NCBI GenBank assembly: GCA_036502005.1
Contig: DASXZH010000072.1
Location: 1-52,477 of the forward strand
Length of the DNA: 52,477 bases
DNA from: DASXZH01 sp036502005
GTDB taxonomy: Bacteria; Armatimonadota; Fimbriimonadia; Fimbriimonadales; Fimbriimonadaceae
Reading direction: 5' to 3'
Each line of letters opens with the position of its first letter. Within the stretch, counting starts at the first letter, position 1. Shown here in pieces: positions 43,878-52,270 of the stretch. A program made the translations under genes and the position numbers. A model generated the notes under the pieces. That model did no database searches. It was not told the DNA's origin and saw nothing but the letters and a program-made list of their open reading frames with translations.

Positions 43878-44204
43878 ATGATAACAGAGTTCGAGCTTAA
43901 GCACAGCGTAGAGGATATTCAAACATCTGAAGCGTTGCCAAAGCGAAAGGTGCGATTGCTCCTTAAGCTTGCTAGAAAATTAAAACATCAAGCTCGTTCT
44001 TTGCTTCACGCCCGTGCCTTATCCGCCCAAGCACAAGATTGCAATACCGCTGCGCACATGGACCGCATGCTCCAAAGCCTCCGAGAGCAGTACGATGAAG
44101 TACGGCTGGCGGCTGACAGGATCAACCGCGAATCCAGTCGCGAGCAGTTGACCGATCTAGCTTGGCCTAAACAGGAAACCCCGGGCTTGCTTACAACGGT
44201 GTAA
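43878..44204 (+). CDS. Small helical protein under the c-di-AMP riboswitch, paralog 1
   Basis: The 108-aa protein is charged, almost entirely helical by pattern, with no signal peptide or membrane segment. The N-terminal part MITEFELKHSVEDI followed by LPKRKVRLLLKLARKLKHQA is shared, position by position, with the second gene of the unit. The rest (MLQSLREQYDEVRLAADRI) looks like a coiled-coil. I recognise no family. A strong AGGAGG precedes it. Because its leader is a c-di-AMP sensor, it probably acts in osmotic, ion or cell-wall balance, the usual regulon of this riboswitch, but that is inference. Confidence 0.85.
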   Translation: MITEFELKHSVEDIQTSEALPKRKVRLLLKLARKLKHQARSLLHARALSAQAQDCNTAAHMDRMLQSLREQYDEVRLAADRINRESSREQLTDLAWPKQETPGLLTTV

Positions 44205-44225
44205 GTAAAGGACCCACAGTTCACA

Positions 44226-44250
44226 CGCCGCCGGACTCGCGCCGGCGGTG
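44226..44250 (+). other. GC-rich hairpin between the two riboswitch-controlled genes
   Basis: CCGCCGG (44228-44234) pairs with CCGGCGG (44242-44248) across the loop ACTCGCG, extended by two outer pairs. It lies 22 bp after the first stop codon and about 35 bp before the next start. With no U-tract it may slow ribosomes or protect one part of the mRNA, setting the ratio of the two proteins. Confidence 0.5.
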
Positions 44251-44284
44251 CAATTACAAAACAACAAGTAGCGAAAGGAAGAAA

Positions 44285-44647
44285 ATGTATTCCGAGTTTG
44301 AAATCAAACGACAAATAGAAATAATCGCCAACGGTGACGACACTCCACTCCGTAAGGCTCGCCGGCTGATTACCCTTAGCCGGAATATTCGTCGATTTGC
44401 CCGAAAAATGGATCACGGCGCTGTGATTCTTCGAGGCGACGAAGATGAAGGAGCTGAGCGACTACGACAAACACAAAACTGCCTGAAGAGAATGCAAGAG
44501 GAGGCGAGACTCGCCGCGTTTAAAGCGCTTAAGAGCACGCCTGCCGTGAATGTATTGAGCTTTCAGGTTAAGGCAGACTCGCAGGCATACCCTGCACGAT
44601 GGCAAGATACGAAAGAACACCTTGAAACCCAGCCTAGCTACAACTAG
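44285..44647 (+). CDS. Small helical protein under the c-di-AMP riboswitch, paralog 2
   Basis: The 120-aa protein is a homologue of the gene before it: MYSEFEIKRQIEII aligns with MITEFELKHSVEDI, and PLRKARRLITLSRNIRRFA with LPKRKVRLLLKLARKLKHQA. The C-terminal half is divergent and ends in a polar tail. There is no signal peptide or membrane helix. An AAGGA ribosome site precedes the ATG. The gene is followed after 30 bp by a strong terminator, so the riboswitch operon holds exactly these two genes. Function is unknown. Confidence 0.85.
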   Translation: MYSEFEIKRQIEIIANGDDTPLRKARRLITLSRNIRRFARKMDHGAVILRGDEDEGAERLRQTQNCLKRMQEEARLAAFKALKSTPAVNVLSFQVKADSQAYPARWQDTKEHLETQPSYN

Positions 44648-44677
44648 GCACATAAAACACCTACACCTCAGAAAAAG

Positions 44678-44714
44678 CCCCGGTACGGACCAGTGCCGGG
44701 GACTTTTAATTTTT
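44678..44714 (+). terminator. Rho-independent terminator of the riboswitch operon
   Basis: CCCCGGTAC pairs with GTGCCGGGG (one T-G wobble) around the 6-base loop GGACCA, followed by A-CTTTTAATTTTT. Five A precede the stem. This is a textbook intrinsic terminator on the plus strand, closing the unit that starts at the riboswitch. Confidence 0.92.
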
Positions 44715-44716
44715 GA

Positions 44717-44945
44717 GTCGAAAGTCGAAGGTCGAATGTCGAAAGGCGGAGGGAAAGATAGGATCGACAGCGGTAACACCCCTTGAAAAGTTAAGGGACC
44801 GGTTGGGGGGCAATGATGCAGCTTCTTCGACTAATGGACTTGCTCGTGGCTCGGTCTTAGGCCCTAGACTTTCGACTTTCGACTTTCGACCTTCGACTTT
44901 AGACTTACTCCGCCTTTCGACTTTCGACATTGGACTTTCGACTCC
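44717..44945. repeat. Inverted pair of heptamer arrays (GTCGAAA / GACTTTC)
   Basis: 44717-44751 is five 7-mers (GTCGAAA, GTCGAAG, GTCGAAT, GTCGAAA, then a degenerate unit). 44867-44945 is about eleven 7-mers of the complementary type (GACTTTC, GACCTTC, GACTTTA and variants). About 115 bp of unrelated sequence separates them. They lie between the riboswitch operon terminator and the next start codon and hold no gene. Confidence 0.85.
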
Positions 44946-44997
44946 ACCCCCTATCTCCAATCGTCTAACCCGTATCCCTCGGTAAACTCCCACCTTA

Positions 44998-47616
44998 ATG
45001 ATCATCCCGCTCATTGCCGCCCTCTCCCTTGCCCAGTCTGGGAATGCCCAAACTGTTGAGCTTTACCGAGGCGCGAAGGTGGGCAACCTAACTCCGCGCT
45101 ACTGGGAAGTGGAAGACACCACCCTCGACTCCACCGCCGCAGACCTAAACCAGGGTTGGCAAACCGAACTTCTGGGCGGCCCTGGCAAGACAATCCTGAT
45201 TCAATTTCTCGGCCTAAACCGCATTCTAGGCCCTCACAAGTGGATCGTTTCGGCTTCAATAGTTTTCACCATTTCTTCTGGCAACAATGTTGCCCTCACC
45301 AACGCTGGGCAGGTGTTGGAGCCGTGGAACCAGGGTCCCATCAAATCCTTGCTGGACCTAAACCCATCCAACGCGCCCGAAGCGGGCGATGCAGGCACCG
45401 CGACTTGGCGGCATAGAAGGCTGGGTGGTCCATCTTGGGAACACGTTGGCGCGGTCGGCGAACACGACTCAACGCCTATTCACGGCGCCACCTCGAGCCA
45501 GCCTGATTCGGAACATCTTCAAATCGATGGACTCGGCGCAACCGTGGAATCGGAATACGAACACCCTGCCTCGAATCACGGCTTTGTTTTGCAGTTTGCC
45601 GCTCCATTGATTCTGATTAGCAGCCAGTCAGGCGAATATCGGCCGAAGCTGGTCCTGAAGGTGGAAGATATAGCCCCGGCGACGGGCCCCAACCTTACGA
45701 TCACTTATATCGAGCGAAAGCCCGAATATGAGCGATACGAGAACGAGATCGGGTTCACCACTCAAAACCAGGATGGCGCGCCTGTTCCGGTTTTGGACCA
45801 CCCGCAAAATGCCCTCTCAAAGAAATGGCCAACGGAGGGCGAAGACCTCATTTATGTGGCCCACGTGAAAAACGTGGGCGATGCCCCAGCCCAAGGTTTT
45901 TCTGCGACCTGGATGGACAACGAGAAACCCGAAACGCCTGTCGATTCCGCCCAATCCCTAAAACCGGGCGAAGAAACGACTCTCGGTTTTCATCTGCCTT
46001 ATAAAAACACTGTAAGCAACCATCGGCTGCAGCCGGTCGCCTTGTTGATCGAACCAAAGGGAACAGATGCCGGCACCGGAAACAAATATCTTGAGATAAA
46101 CCAGAGCGCTCTAAACATCGGCGTTTACGTTGAAAAAAGCTTTTACGACACCATTTCGGGCCAGGAAAATGCCTACGGTTCGCACAGTTTCGAAGACTGG
46201 ATTCAGGGCCAGGTGTGGCTTATGGGCCATGTCTATTTTCCGTACAGCCGTTTCTCTTTTGCCCCCGACGGGGTTGCGGAAACGTTGCGGATACAGCGGA
46301 TAAACGTCGTTCCGGACGGGACCCTTCAGGGTCCAAAAAACCTGCCCAATGGCAAACCGGATCTCAACTACGATGTTGAGCTTGGTTTCAAGGCAACCGA
46401 TGCAGCAGGAATGAATGATATCAAGAACGGCGATCTCGCCCTCATGAAGAACCTCGGCTTTCAGCTCGGAATGGTGGATTTCAGCAAGGCATGTTTTCCT
46501 TCCGGCGATCCGCAACTGATGGCGCTTGCCGGCAACGGCTCCGCTCCGACAGGAACCGAGGATATGTATCCGGATTTCATGGGCGGTGGCGATACGAGGG
46601 ATGATGCCCGCCTTCCTCCGTCGATCCCGCTGCCCTATCAGCCGTACGTCGATGAAGTCATTCAGCAAACAGACTTACGAGGCACCGACCTTCTTTCCGC
46701 CGCTAACGCGGCAGAATTGGTGACCGATCTAGGCAAGCGCCGCGGCTTTCAGGGTGAGGCCTTGTACGATACGCCTCCGATAACAGCGCTGTCTGTCGTC
46801 GACTACAATGGACAAAAAATCAGGGGCGCCGACCTCACTTTTTACCAAATGGTTAACGGCGGTTTTCCGGCGACTGCAAAGGCGATAAAGGCGAAATCGA
46901 ACGATGATGGGCTCGTCAACCTAACCAAGCGGGATGTACTTGCCGGTTCCGGAGATAAAGTGGCGACGGGCCACGAACTTATCCCGAACCCCTTTGGACG
47001 CATTGATTATCGTGGCCTAAATGACACATTCCTCGTGAAAGTAGAGGTCAACGGCGTTACCGAATGGGGATCGTTAAAGCTGTGGCAGCTTACGGACTCC
47101 TATCATCGCGGCCAAAAAGCGGTCATCTTTCTGAAGATGGCGGTGAATATGCCCACCGATCCGCTCGATGAAACAACCGACCTCGCCCAAGGCAAAACCT
47201 TCACCAGTTCTGCCGGCGACACACCCATTACTTTGAATGCAGCCGCCACAACGGAAACGCAACTTCCGACCGAGCAAGGCTCTTGGATCGAGATTGACCT
47301 CGGCCGAGATCGCACCGTCGGCGAAGTCCAGCTCATCACCAAGTCGGGCAGTTTTTGGAAGAACTTTGAACTGAGAACCTATCAAACCGGTGAAAAGGTC
47401 GCCCAATCTCTTCCATGGGCCCAGGAACTCAACTGGGACTGGAGCCTGCACAATCAAAATATGACGCCCGGCACGGCGGTTATGAGCATTCCCTATCGCG
47501 GCCCCTCGCGTCGATTCCGGTATTTGAGGATCATCAACAAGGGTCAAGTGGATCAGGCGCAACTAATTGGAATTAAGATTGTGCCAATAAAAGCCGCTGC
47601 AACCCCAGCCCACTAA
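44998..47616 (+). CDS. Large secreted protein with CARDB-like and discoidin-like domains
   Basis: The 872-aa protein has a signal peptide (MIIPLIAALSLAQSGNAQ). The first 220 residues look like a carbohydrate-binding or DNRLRE-like beta domain (LNQGWQTELLGGPGKTILIQF). A CARDB-like part follows (about 260-350; DLIYVAHVKNVGDAPAQGFS), then a central region of unknown type. A C-terminal discoidin/F5-8-like domain (about 745-860) contains SWIEIDLGRDRTVGEVQLIT and RRFRYLRIINKG. It is probably an extracellular carbohydrate-interacting protein. No catalytic motif was identified. Confidence 0.78.
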   Translation: MIIPLIAALSLAQSGNAQTVELYRGAKVGNLTPRYWEVEDTTLDSTAADLNQGWQTELLGGPGKTILIQFLGLNRILGPHKWIVSASIVFTISSGNNVALTNAGQVLEPWNQGPIKSLLDLNPSNAPEAGDAGTATWRHRRLGGPSWEHVGAVGEHDSTPIHGATSSQPDSEHLQIDGLGATVESEYEHPASNHGFVLQFAAPLILISSQSGEYRPKLVLKVEDIAPATGPNLTITYIERKPEYERYENEIGFTTQNQDGAPVPVLDHPQNALSKKWPTEGEDLIYVAHVKNVGDAPAQGFSATWMDNEKPETPVDSAQSLKPGEETTLGFHLPYKNTVSNHRLQPVALLIEPKGTDAGTGNKYLEINQSALNIGVYVEKSFYDTISGQENAYGSHSFEDWIQGQVWLMGHVYFPYSRFSFAPDGVAETLRIQRINVVPDGTLQGPKNLPNGKPDLNYDVELGFKATDAAGMNDIKNGDLALMKNLGFQLGMVDFSKACFPSGDPQLMALAGNGSAPTGTEDMYPDFMGGGDTRDDARLPPSIPLPYQPYVDEVIQQTDLRGTDLLSAANAAELVTDLGKRRGFQGEALYDTPPITALSVVDYNGQKIRGADLTFYQMVNGGFPATAKAIKAKSNDDGLVNLTKRDVLAGSGDKVATGHELIPNPFGRIDYRGLNDTFLVKVEVNGVTEWGSLKLWQLTDSYHRGQKAVIFLKMAVNMPTDPLDETTDLAQGKTFTSSAGDTPITLNAAATTETQLPTEQGSWIEIDLGRDRTVGEVQLITKSGSFWKNFELRTYQTGEKVAQSLPWAQELNWDWSLHNQNMTPGTAVMSIPYRGPSRRFRYLRIINKGQVDQAQLIGIKIVPIKAAATPAH

Positions 47617-47685
47617 CATTCGCTTTATAATGCAAACCAAAGGGTTTAGAAAGCGTTATTGATTAGTGGGGAGTTGGGGCAAGTA

Positions 47686-50187
47686 TTGAAAGCAGTTGTG
47701 ATGGCAGGTGGGGAAGGTTCGAGGTTGCGGCCTCTCACCCTCGCGCGCCCAAAACCCCTCGTTCCCATTTGCAACAAGCCGGTGATGGAGCACATCGTAA
47801 ACCTGCTCACGCGACATGGTTTTCGCGAAATCGTCTCCACCCTTTACTATTTGGGCGATCATATTCAGGCCTATTTTGGGGACGGGACCGACTTCGGCGT
47901 CCAGATGACTTACAGCACGGAGGAGGTGCCGCTCGGAACCGCAGGAAGCGTTAAGCAGGCGGAGGATCGCCTGAACGATGACGCCTTCGTTATTATCTCC
48001 GGGGATTCCTTAACCGATTGCGATTTAACCGACGCGGTCCGATTCCACAAAGAGAAGGGCGCGCTGGCCACACTTGTTCTTCACCACGTAACCCGGCCGC
48101 TGGATTTTGGAATCGTAATCACCGATGCGGAGGGCCGCGTCGAGAGATTTTTAGAGAAGCCAGGTTGGTCCGAAGTCTTTAGCGATACCGTGAACACGGG
48201 AATCTATATTCTGGATCCGGCGATTTTTGAATACATTCCTGCTGACCAGAACTGCGACTGGAGCCAGGATATCTTTCCAGAGCTGCTCAGATTAGGCAAG
48301 CCGATGTACGGCTACATCATGGATGGCTACTGGACGGATATCGGTTCTCACGTCCAATACAAGGAAGCTCAAGAAGACCTTTTGGCAGGCAAAGTCGACC
48401 TCGACGGATACAAGGCCAATGCCGATCGGGCAACTTACATGGAAGGCAGTTCCATGCTGGAAGGCGGCGCCCTTCTCGTTCCGCCCGTCTGTATCGGCCG
48501 AAACTGTAAGATCCGCGAGGGCGCGGTCGTCGGGCCCTTCACAGTAATCGGTGACAATTCGGTAATCGAACAGGGAGCGACCATTGAGCGGTCAGTCCTC
48601 TGGGATAGCGCTTACGCTGGCCCTCATGTAAAGATCGAAGGGGCGATTATTGGCTCGCGGGTTACGATTAAACGCGATTCGAGCGTTGGTGAGGACGCCG
48701 TCATCGGCGATCGCTGCCTTATCGATGTTGGCTGCGTGATCCGGCCAAGGGTTAAGATTTGGCCCGATAAAGTGATCGAGCGCGGCTCGACGGTTACTAT
48801 GTCGCTCATTTGGGGCAACAAATGGCGCGGTTCGCTTTTCCGAGATTTGGGAGTAGCAGGCTTAAGCAACATCGAACTAACGCCCGATTTCGCGACCAGA
48901 CTCTGCTCTGCATTTGGCTCGACTCTGCCGGCTCGGTCTAAAGTGGTCACGAGCAGGGACAGCACGCGCAGTTCGCGCATGTTGAAGCGCGCGATTATCG
49001 CTTCGCTGTTAAGCGTTGGTTGCGATGTACTAGATATGCGCAGTTCCGCCGTGCCGGTAGCCCGGCATTTTATCAAAACGAGCGGCGCGGCAGGGGCGGT
49101 GCATGTTCGCAAGTTGCCAGGCAACTCGCGTGTGAGTTTGATTGAGATGTTCGATTCCCGAGGAACCTACGTCTCGCGGGATAAGCAGCGCAAGATCGAA
49201 AGCGCGTTCTTTCGCGAAGATTTTAACCGCACCGACCCCGATGATTTAGGCGTAATCGATTTCGTCAGCCGAGCGGTAGAAGAATATCAGAGCGACTTCT
49301 TCCGCATCCTTCGCCACAACGGCGGGGGCCGACAGTTCCGCATCGTTTGTGATTTTGGCTATTCCGCCGTCGCCAGCTTCTTTCCGGCCATGCTTGCCAG
49401 GCTCGGCGTAGATTCTATTAGTCTTAATGGCTTCAACGACGCCAAGCTATCGCCACGCTCCCCCTCGGAGATCCAAAAGCACTTGGAGAACCTTCAGGGC
49501 ATTGTAAAAACCCTCCATTACGATATGGGCGTGCTCTTTACGAACGAGGGCGAGCGGCTAACCATTGTGGATAGCCATGGTCGAACCCTCAGTGGCAATA
49601 CGCTCATGGGAGTGCTGGGCCTGCTAACAGGCAAAACGATTAAAGAGGCTTCTGTTTGCCTTACTGTCACCGCCCCCACCAAGCTGGAAGAGGCGTTAAA
49701 AGGCCACGGCGTGGATGTAATTAGGAGCAAAGCGGATACGCCGTCTCTCATGAATACGGCTTTGGATGCCGGCGTCGATTTCGCCGGTGATGACCGCGGC
49801 GGCTTTATCTTCCCAGAGTTCCACCCTGGTTACGACGCCTCTTTTGCTTTGGCAAAGTTGATTTCGATGCTGCAGGATAGCGGCTTAACCTTGAATGAGG
49901 TTGCCGAAAGCGTGCCCCACTTCCAGCTAGCCTACGAGCAGGTGAACTGCTCCTGGGATCAGAAGGGGAAGGTCATGCGGCGGATATCAGAGGATCAGTC
50001 CGATGAGACGCGGATCGAGTTGCTGGATGGGATCAAGATTTACAGTCCCGAGGGCTGGGTTTTGGTTTTGCCAGACGCGGTCGAGCCGATGTTCCACGTT
50101 TACGCGGAAAGCGAGAATGAGGCGGGGAGCCAGGAAATGGTCTCCGACTTCGCGCAGAAGATTCAGAGTCTGGCGGCGATGAAATAA
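47686..50187 (+). CDS. Sugar nucleotidyltransferase - hexapeptide - phosphomutase-like fusion
   Basis: The 833-aa protein starts at TTG 47686, giving LKAVVMAGGEGSRLRPLTLA; longer TTG starts at 47674 and 47659 are possible. Residues about 1-235 are a nucleotidyltransferase, 250-375 left-handed beta-helix repeats (SVIEQGATIERSVLW, VTIKRDSSVGEDAVIG) and 380-820 a phosphoglucomutase/phosphomannomutase-like module. This is the layout of bacterial mannose-1-phosphate guanylyltransferase-like fusions. The mutase part lacks the usual TASHNP phosphoserine loop (here GAAGAVHVRKLPGN) and has only a partial DGDADR-type metal loop (FAGDDRGGF). It is therefore probably not a working mutase. The sugar is not certain. 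Confidence 0.85.
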   Translation: MKAVVMAGGEGSRLRPLTLARPKPLVPICNKPVMEHIVNLLTRHGFREIVSTLYYLGDHIQAYFGDGTDFGVQMTYSTEEVPLGTAGSVKQAEDRLNDDAFVIISGDSLTDCDLTDAVRFHKEKGALATLVLHHVTRPLDFGIVITDAEGRVERFLEKPGWSEVFSDTVNTGIYILDPAIFEYIPADQNCDWSQDIFPELLRLGKPMYGYIMDGYWTDIGSHVQYKEAQEDLLAGKVDLDGYKANADRATYMEGSSMLEGGALLVPPVCIGRNCKIREGAVVGPFTVIGDNSVIEQGATIERSVLWDSAYAGPHVKIEGAIIGSRVTIKRDSSVGEDAVIGDRCLIDVGCVIRPRVKIWPDKVIERGSTVTMSLIWGNKWRGSLFRDLGVAGLSNIELTPDFATRLCSAFGSTLPARSKVVTSRDSTRSSRMLKRAIIASLLSVGCDVLDMRSSAVPVARHFIKTSGAAGAVHVRKLPGNSRVSLIEMFDSRGTYVSRDKQRKIESAFFREDFNRTDPDDLGVIDFVSRAVEEYQSDFFRILRHNGGGRQFRIVCDFGYSAVASFFPAMLARLGVDSISLNGFNDAKLSPRSPSEIQKHLENLQGIVKTLHYDMGVLFTNEGERLTIVDSHGRTLSGNTLMGVLGLLTGKTIKEASVCLTVTAPTKLEEALKGHGVDVIRSKADTPSLMNTALDAGVDFAGDDRGGFIFPEFHPGYDASFALAKLISMLQDSGLTLNEVAESVPHFQLAYEQVNCSWDQKGKVMRRISEDQSDETRIELLDGIKIYSPEGWVLVLPDAVEPMFHVYAESENEAGSQEMVSDFAQKIQSLAAMK

Positions 50188-50198
50188 GCGAGTGCGGC

Positions 50199-50410
50199 CT
50201 TCGGCGTTCGGTTTTCGGCATTAGGGATTGGTCTTCGGCGAGGCGCAATAACATAAGTGATCAGGAAGTAAGGAAGCTAAGAACCAAACGCGAAAATAGT
50301 CTGTCCATGCGGCATCTGAAGTCAAATCCCGAATAACTAAGGCCTATTCTCGAACGCCGAAGGCCAATTCCGCTCCTAAGGCCGAATGCCGAAAACCTAA
50401 GGCCGAAAAC
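50199..50410. repeat. Degenerate inverted heptamer arrays (TTCGGC / GCCGAA type)
   Basis: 50199-50240 carries CTTCGGC, GTTCGGT, TTTCGGC and degenerate followers in a 7-bp rhythm. 50341-50410 carries the complementary CGAACGC, CGAAGGC, CGAATGC, CGAAAAC and CTAAGGC units. About 100 bp separates them. The block fills the gap between the nucleotidyltransferase fusion and the GH35 gene and holds no gene. Confidence 0.7.
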
Positions 50411-50428
50411 ACAAGTCTTCAGCCTGCT

Positions 50429-52270
50429 ATGCTTATTCCCATGACCTCCATCAACGGCGTTGTGGCGACCCTGGCATCATTTCTATTCCTAGCAGCAGGC
50501 GCGATTGGCTCGCCCAGCCACACCTTCGGCTGGAAAGGCCGCGACTTTCTTCTCGACGGCAAGCCCTTTCAAATCCGTTCTGGGGAAATGCATTATTCCC
50601 GCGTGCCGCGAGAGTATTGGCACGACCGGCTCAAGAAAATGAAGGCGCTCGGCCTCAACACCGTCGCCTCCTACATGTTTTGGAACGTCCACGAGCCGGA
50701 ACCGGGGCACTTTCATTTCACTGGCAACGATGACGTTGCCGCATTTGTGAAGGCCGCCCAAGAAGAAGGCATGTACGTACTTCTAAGGCCGGGGCCATAC
50801 GCGTGCGCCGAGTGGGAGTGGGGTGGATACCCGTATTGGCTGGCCAACATCCCGGATATCAAAGTTAGAACCCAAGACCCCCGATTTATCGAAGCCTGCA
50901 AGCGCTACCTAACCCAGGTCGGCAAAGAGTTGGCGCCGCTCCAGATCACTCACGGTGGGCCGATTTTGATGGTCCAAGTTGAAAACGAATACGGCTCCTT
51001 CGGCAACGACAAAGTCTATCTCGGCGAGATTCGCGACATGCTGAAAGGGGCCGGCTTTGATGTTCCGCTTTATACTGTCGACGGGTCAGATGACCCCATG
51101 CTTCACGGAGGGACGATTGATGGCGTGCTGGCCTGCGTAAACTTTGGCGAGGACCCAGCAGACAATATCGCAAAGCTTGCCAAATACCGGCCCGATCAGC
51201 CGCTTATGAATGGCGAGTTTTATCCAGGCTGGTTCGACCAGTGGGGCGGCCAGCACTATCAAAGCGGGCCTGAGACGAAGGCCAAAGATATTGAATGGAT
51301 GATGGAGCACAACGTCTCCTTCAACCTGTATATGGTTCACGGCGGGTGGACGCCCGGCTTTATGAACGGCGCCAACTCGGATAGCGGCCACTACCATCCG
51401 CAGGTTTCCAGCTATTACGACGACACCTGCATCGACGACACGGGGCAGATCACCCAAAAGGGCGTGGCGTTTCGCAACGTCATCGAAGCCCACCTTCCCG
51501 CGGGCGAAAGTTTGCCGCCTTTGCCCGCATCCGTCGGCGTCGAATTTCGCAAAGACGCGCAGCCGATGCTCGAACAGGCGGGCCTCTTCGATAACCTGCC
51601 CGAGCCCATAAAATCGGATATGCCGAAAACTTTCGAAGAATTGCACCAGCCGTACGGTTTTGTCCTCTATCGAACGCACGTGAATGATTCCGGCCGAAAG
51701 CTGCAGCTTCCGGATCTGCAAGATCGAGCCATCGTGTACGTGGATGGCGTCGAAGTTGGCATCTTAGATAGGCGGTTGAAGCAAACCGAACTGGAACTTC
51801 ATGATGGCTCGCAGTCGTCAACGCTGGATATTTTGGTGGAGAATCTGGGCCGCATCAATTACGGCAGGGAGATCCAAGGGGAGCGCAAGGGCATTAGTCA
51901 AGCCCTCATCGATGGCACCCCTCTCAAGGGTTGGCTAATATACAAGCTGCCCATGACCGACCTTTCTCACTTGAAATTCGGCACGACCAAGGCTAAGGGG
52001 CCGACGTTCTACCGCGCCAATATGGAGCGTCAAGCCGGTGACCAGAGCGACGTCTTGTTTGATATGCGGGATTGGCACAAGGGCTCGGTTTGGCTAAACG
52101 GCCGCAACCTGGGCCGCTTCTGGCACATTGGCGCGCAGCAAACCATGTACGCTCCGGGGCCTTGGTTCAAAGGGGGCCAAAACGAGGTGGTCATCTTTGA
52201 CCTAGAGGGTATGGAGAACCCTGCGATTAAGACGACCGGGCAGATGATCTGGGAACAGCATGGGGAGTAA
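50429..52270 (+). CDS. Secreted GH35 beta-galactosidase
   Basis: The 613-aa enzyme has a signal peptide (GVVATLASFLFLAAGAIGS). The GH35 barrel shows FLLDGKPFQIRSGEMHYSRV, MFWNVHEPEPG and LLRPGPYACAEWEWGG. The acid/base Glu lies in MVQVENEYGSFG and the nucleophile Glu in LMNGEFYPGWFDQWG. The C-terminal jelly-roll carries WLNGRNLGRFWHIGAQQTMY and PGPWFKGGQNEVVIFDLEG, which are family features. It would cleave terminal beta-galactosides outside the cytoplasm. The start is ATG 50429; the ATG at 50441 (MTSINGVV) is equally possible because neither has a clear ribosome site. Confidence 0.94.
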   Translation: MLIPMTSINGVVATLASFLFLAAGAIGSPSHTFGWKGRDFLLDGKPFQIRSGEMHYSRVPREYWHDRLKKMKALGLNTVASYMFWNVHEPEPGHFHFTGNDDVAAFVKAAQEEGMYVLLRPGPYACAEWEWGGYPYWLANIPDIKVRTQDPRFIEACKRYLTQVGKELAPLQITHGGPILMVQVENEYGSFGNDKVYLGEIRDMLKGAGFDVPLYTVDGSDDPMLHGGTIDGVLACVNFGEDPADNIAKLAKYRPDQPLMNGEFYPGWFDQWGGQHYQSGPETKAKDIEWMMEHNVSFNLYMVHGGWTPGFMNGANSDSGHYHPQVSSYYDDTCIDDTGQITQKGVAFRNVIEAHLPAGESLPPLPASVGVEFRKDAQPMLEQAGLFDNLPEPIKSDMPKTFEELHQPYGFVLYRTHVNDSGRKLQLPDLQDRAIVYVDGVEVGILDRRLKQTELELHDGSQSSTLDILVENLGRINYGREIQGERKGISQALIDGTPLKGWLIYKLPMTDLSHLKFGTTKAKGPTFYRANMERQAGDQSDVLFDMRDWHKGSVWLNGRNLGRFWHIGAQQTMYAPGPWFKGGQNEVVIFDLEGMENPAIKTTGQMIWEQHGE

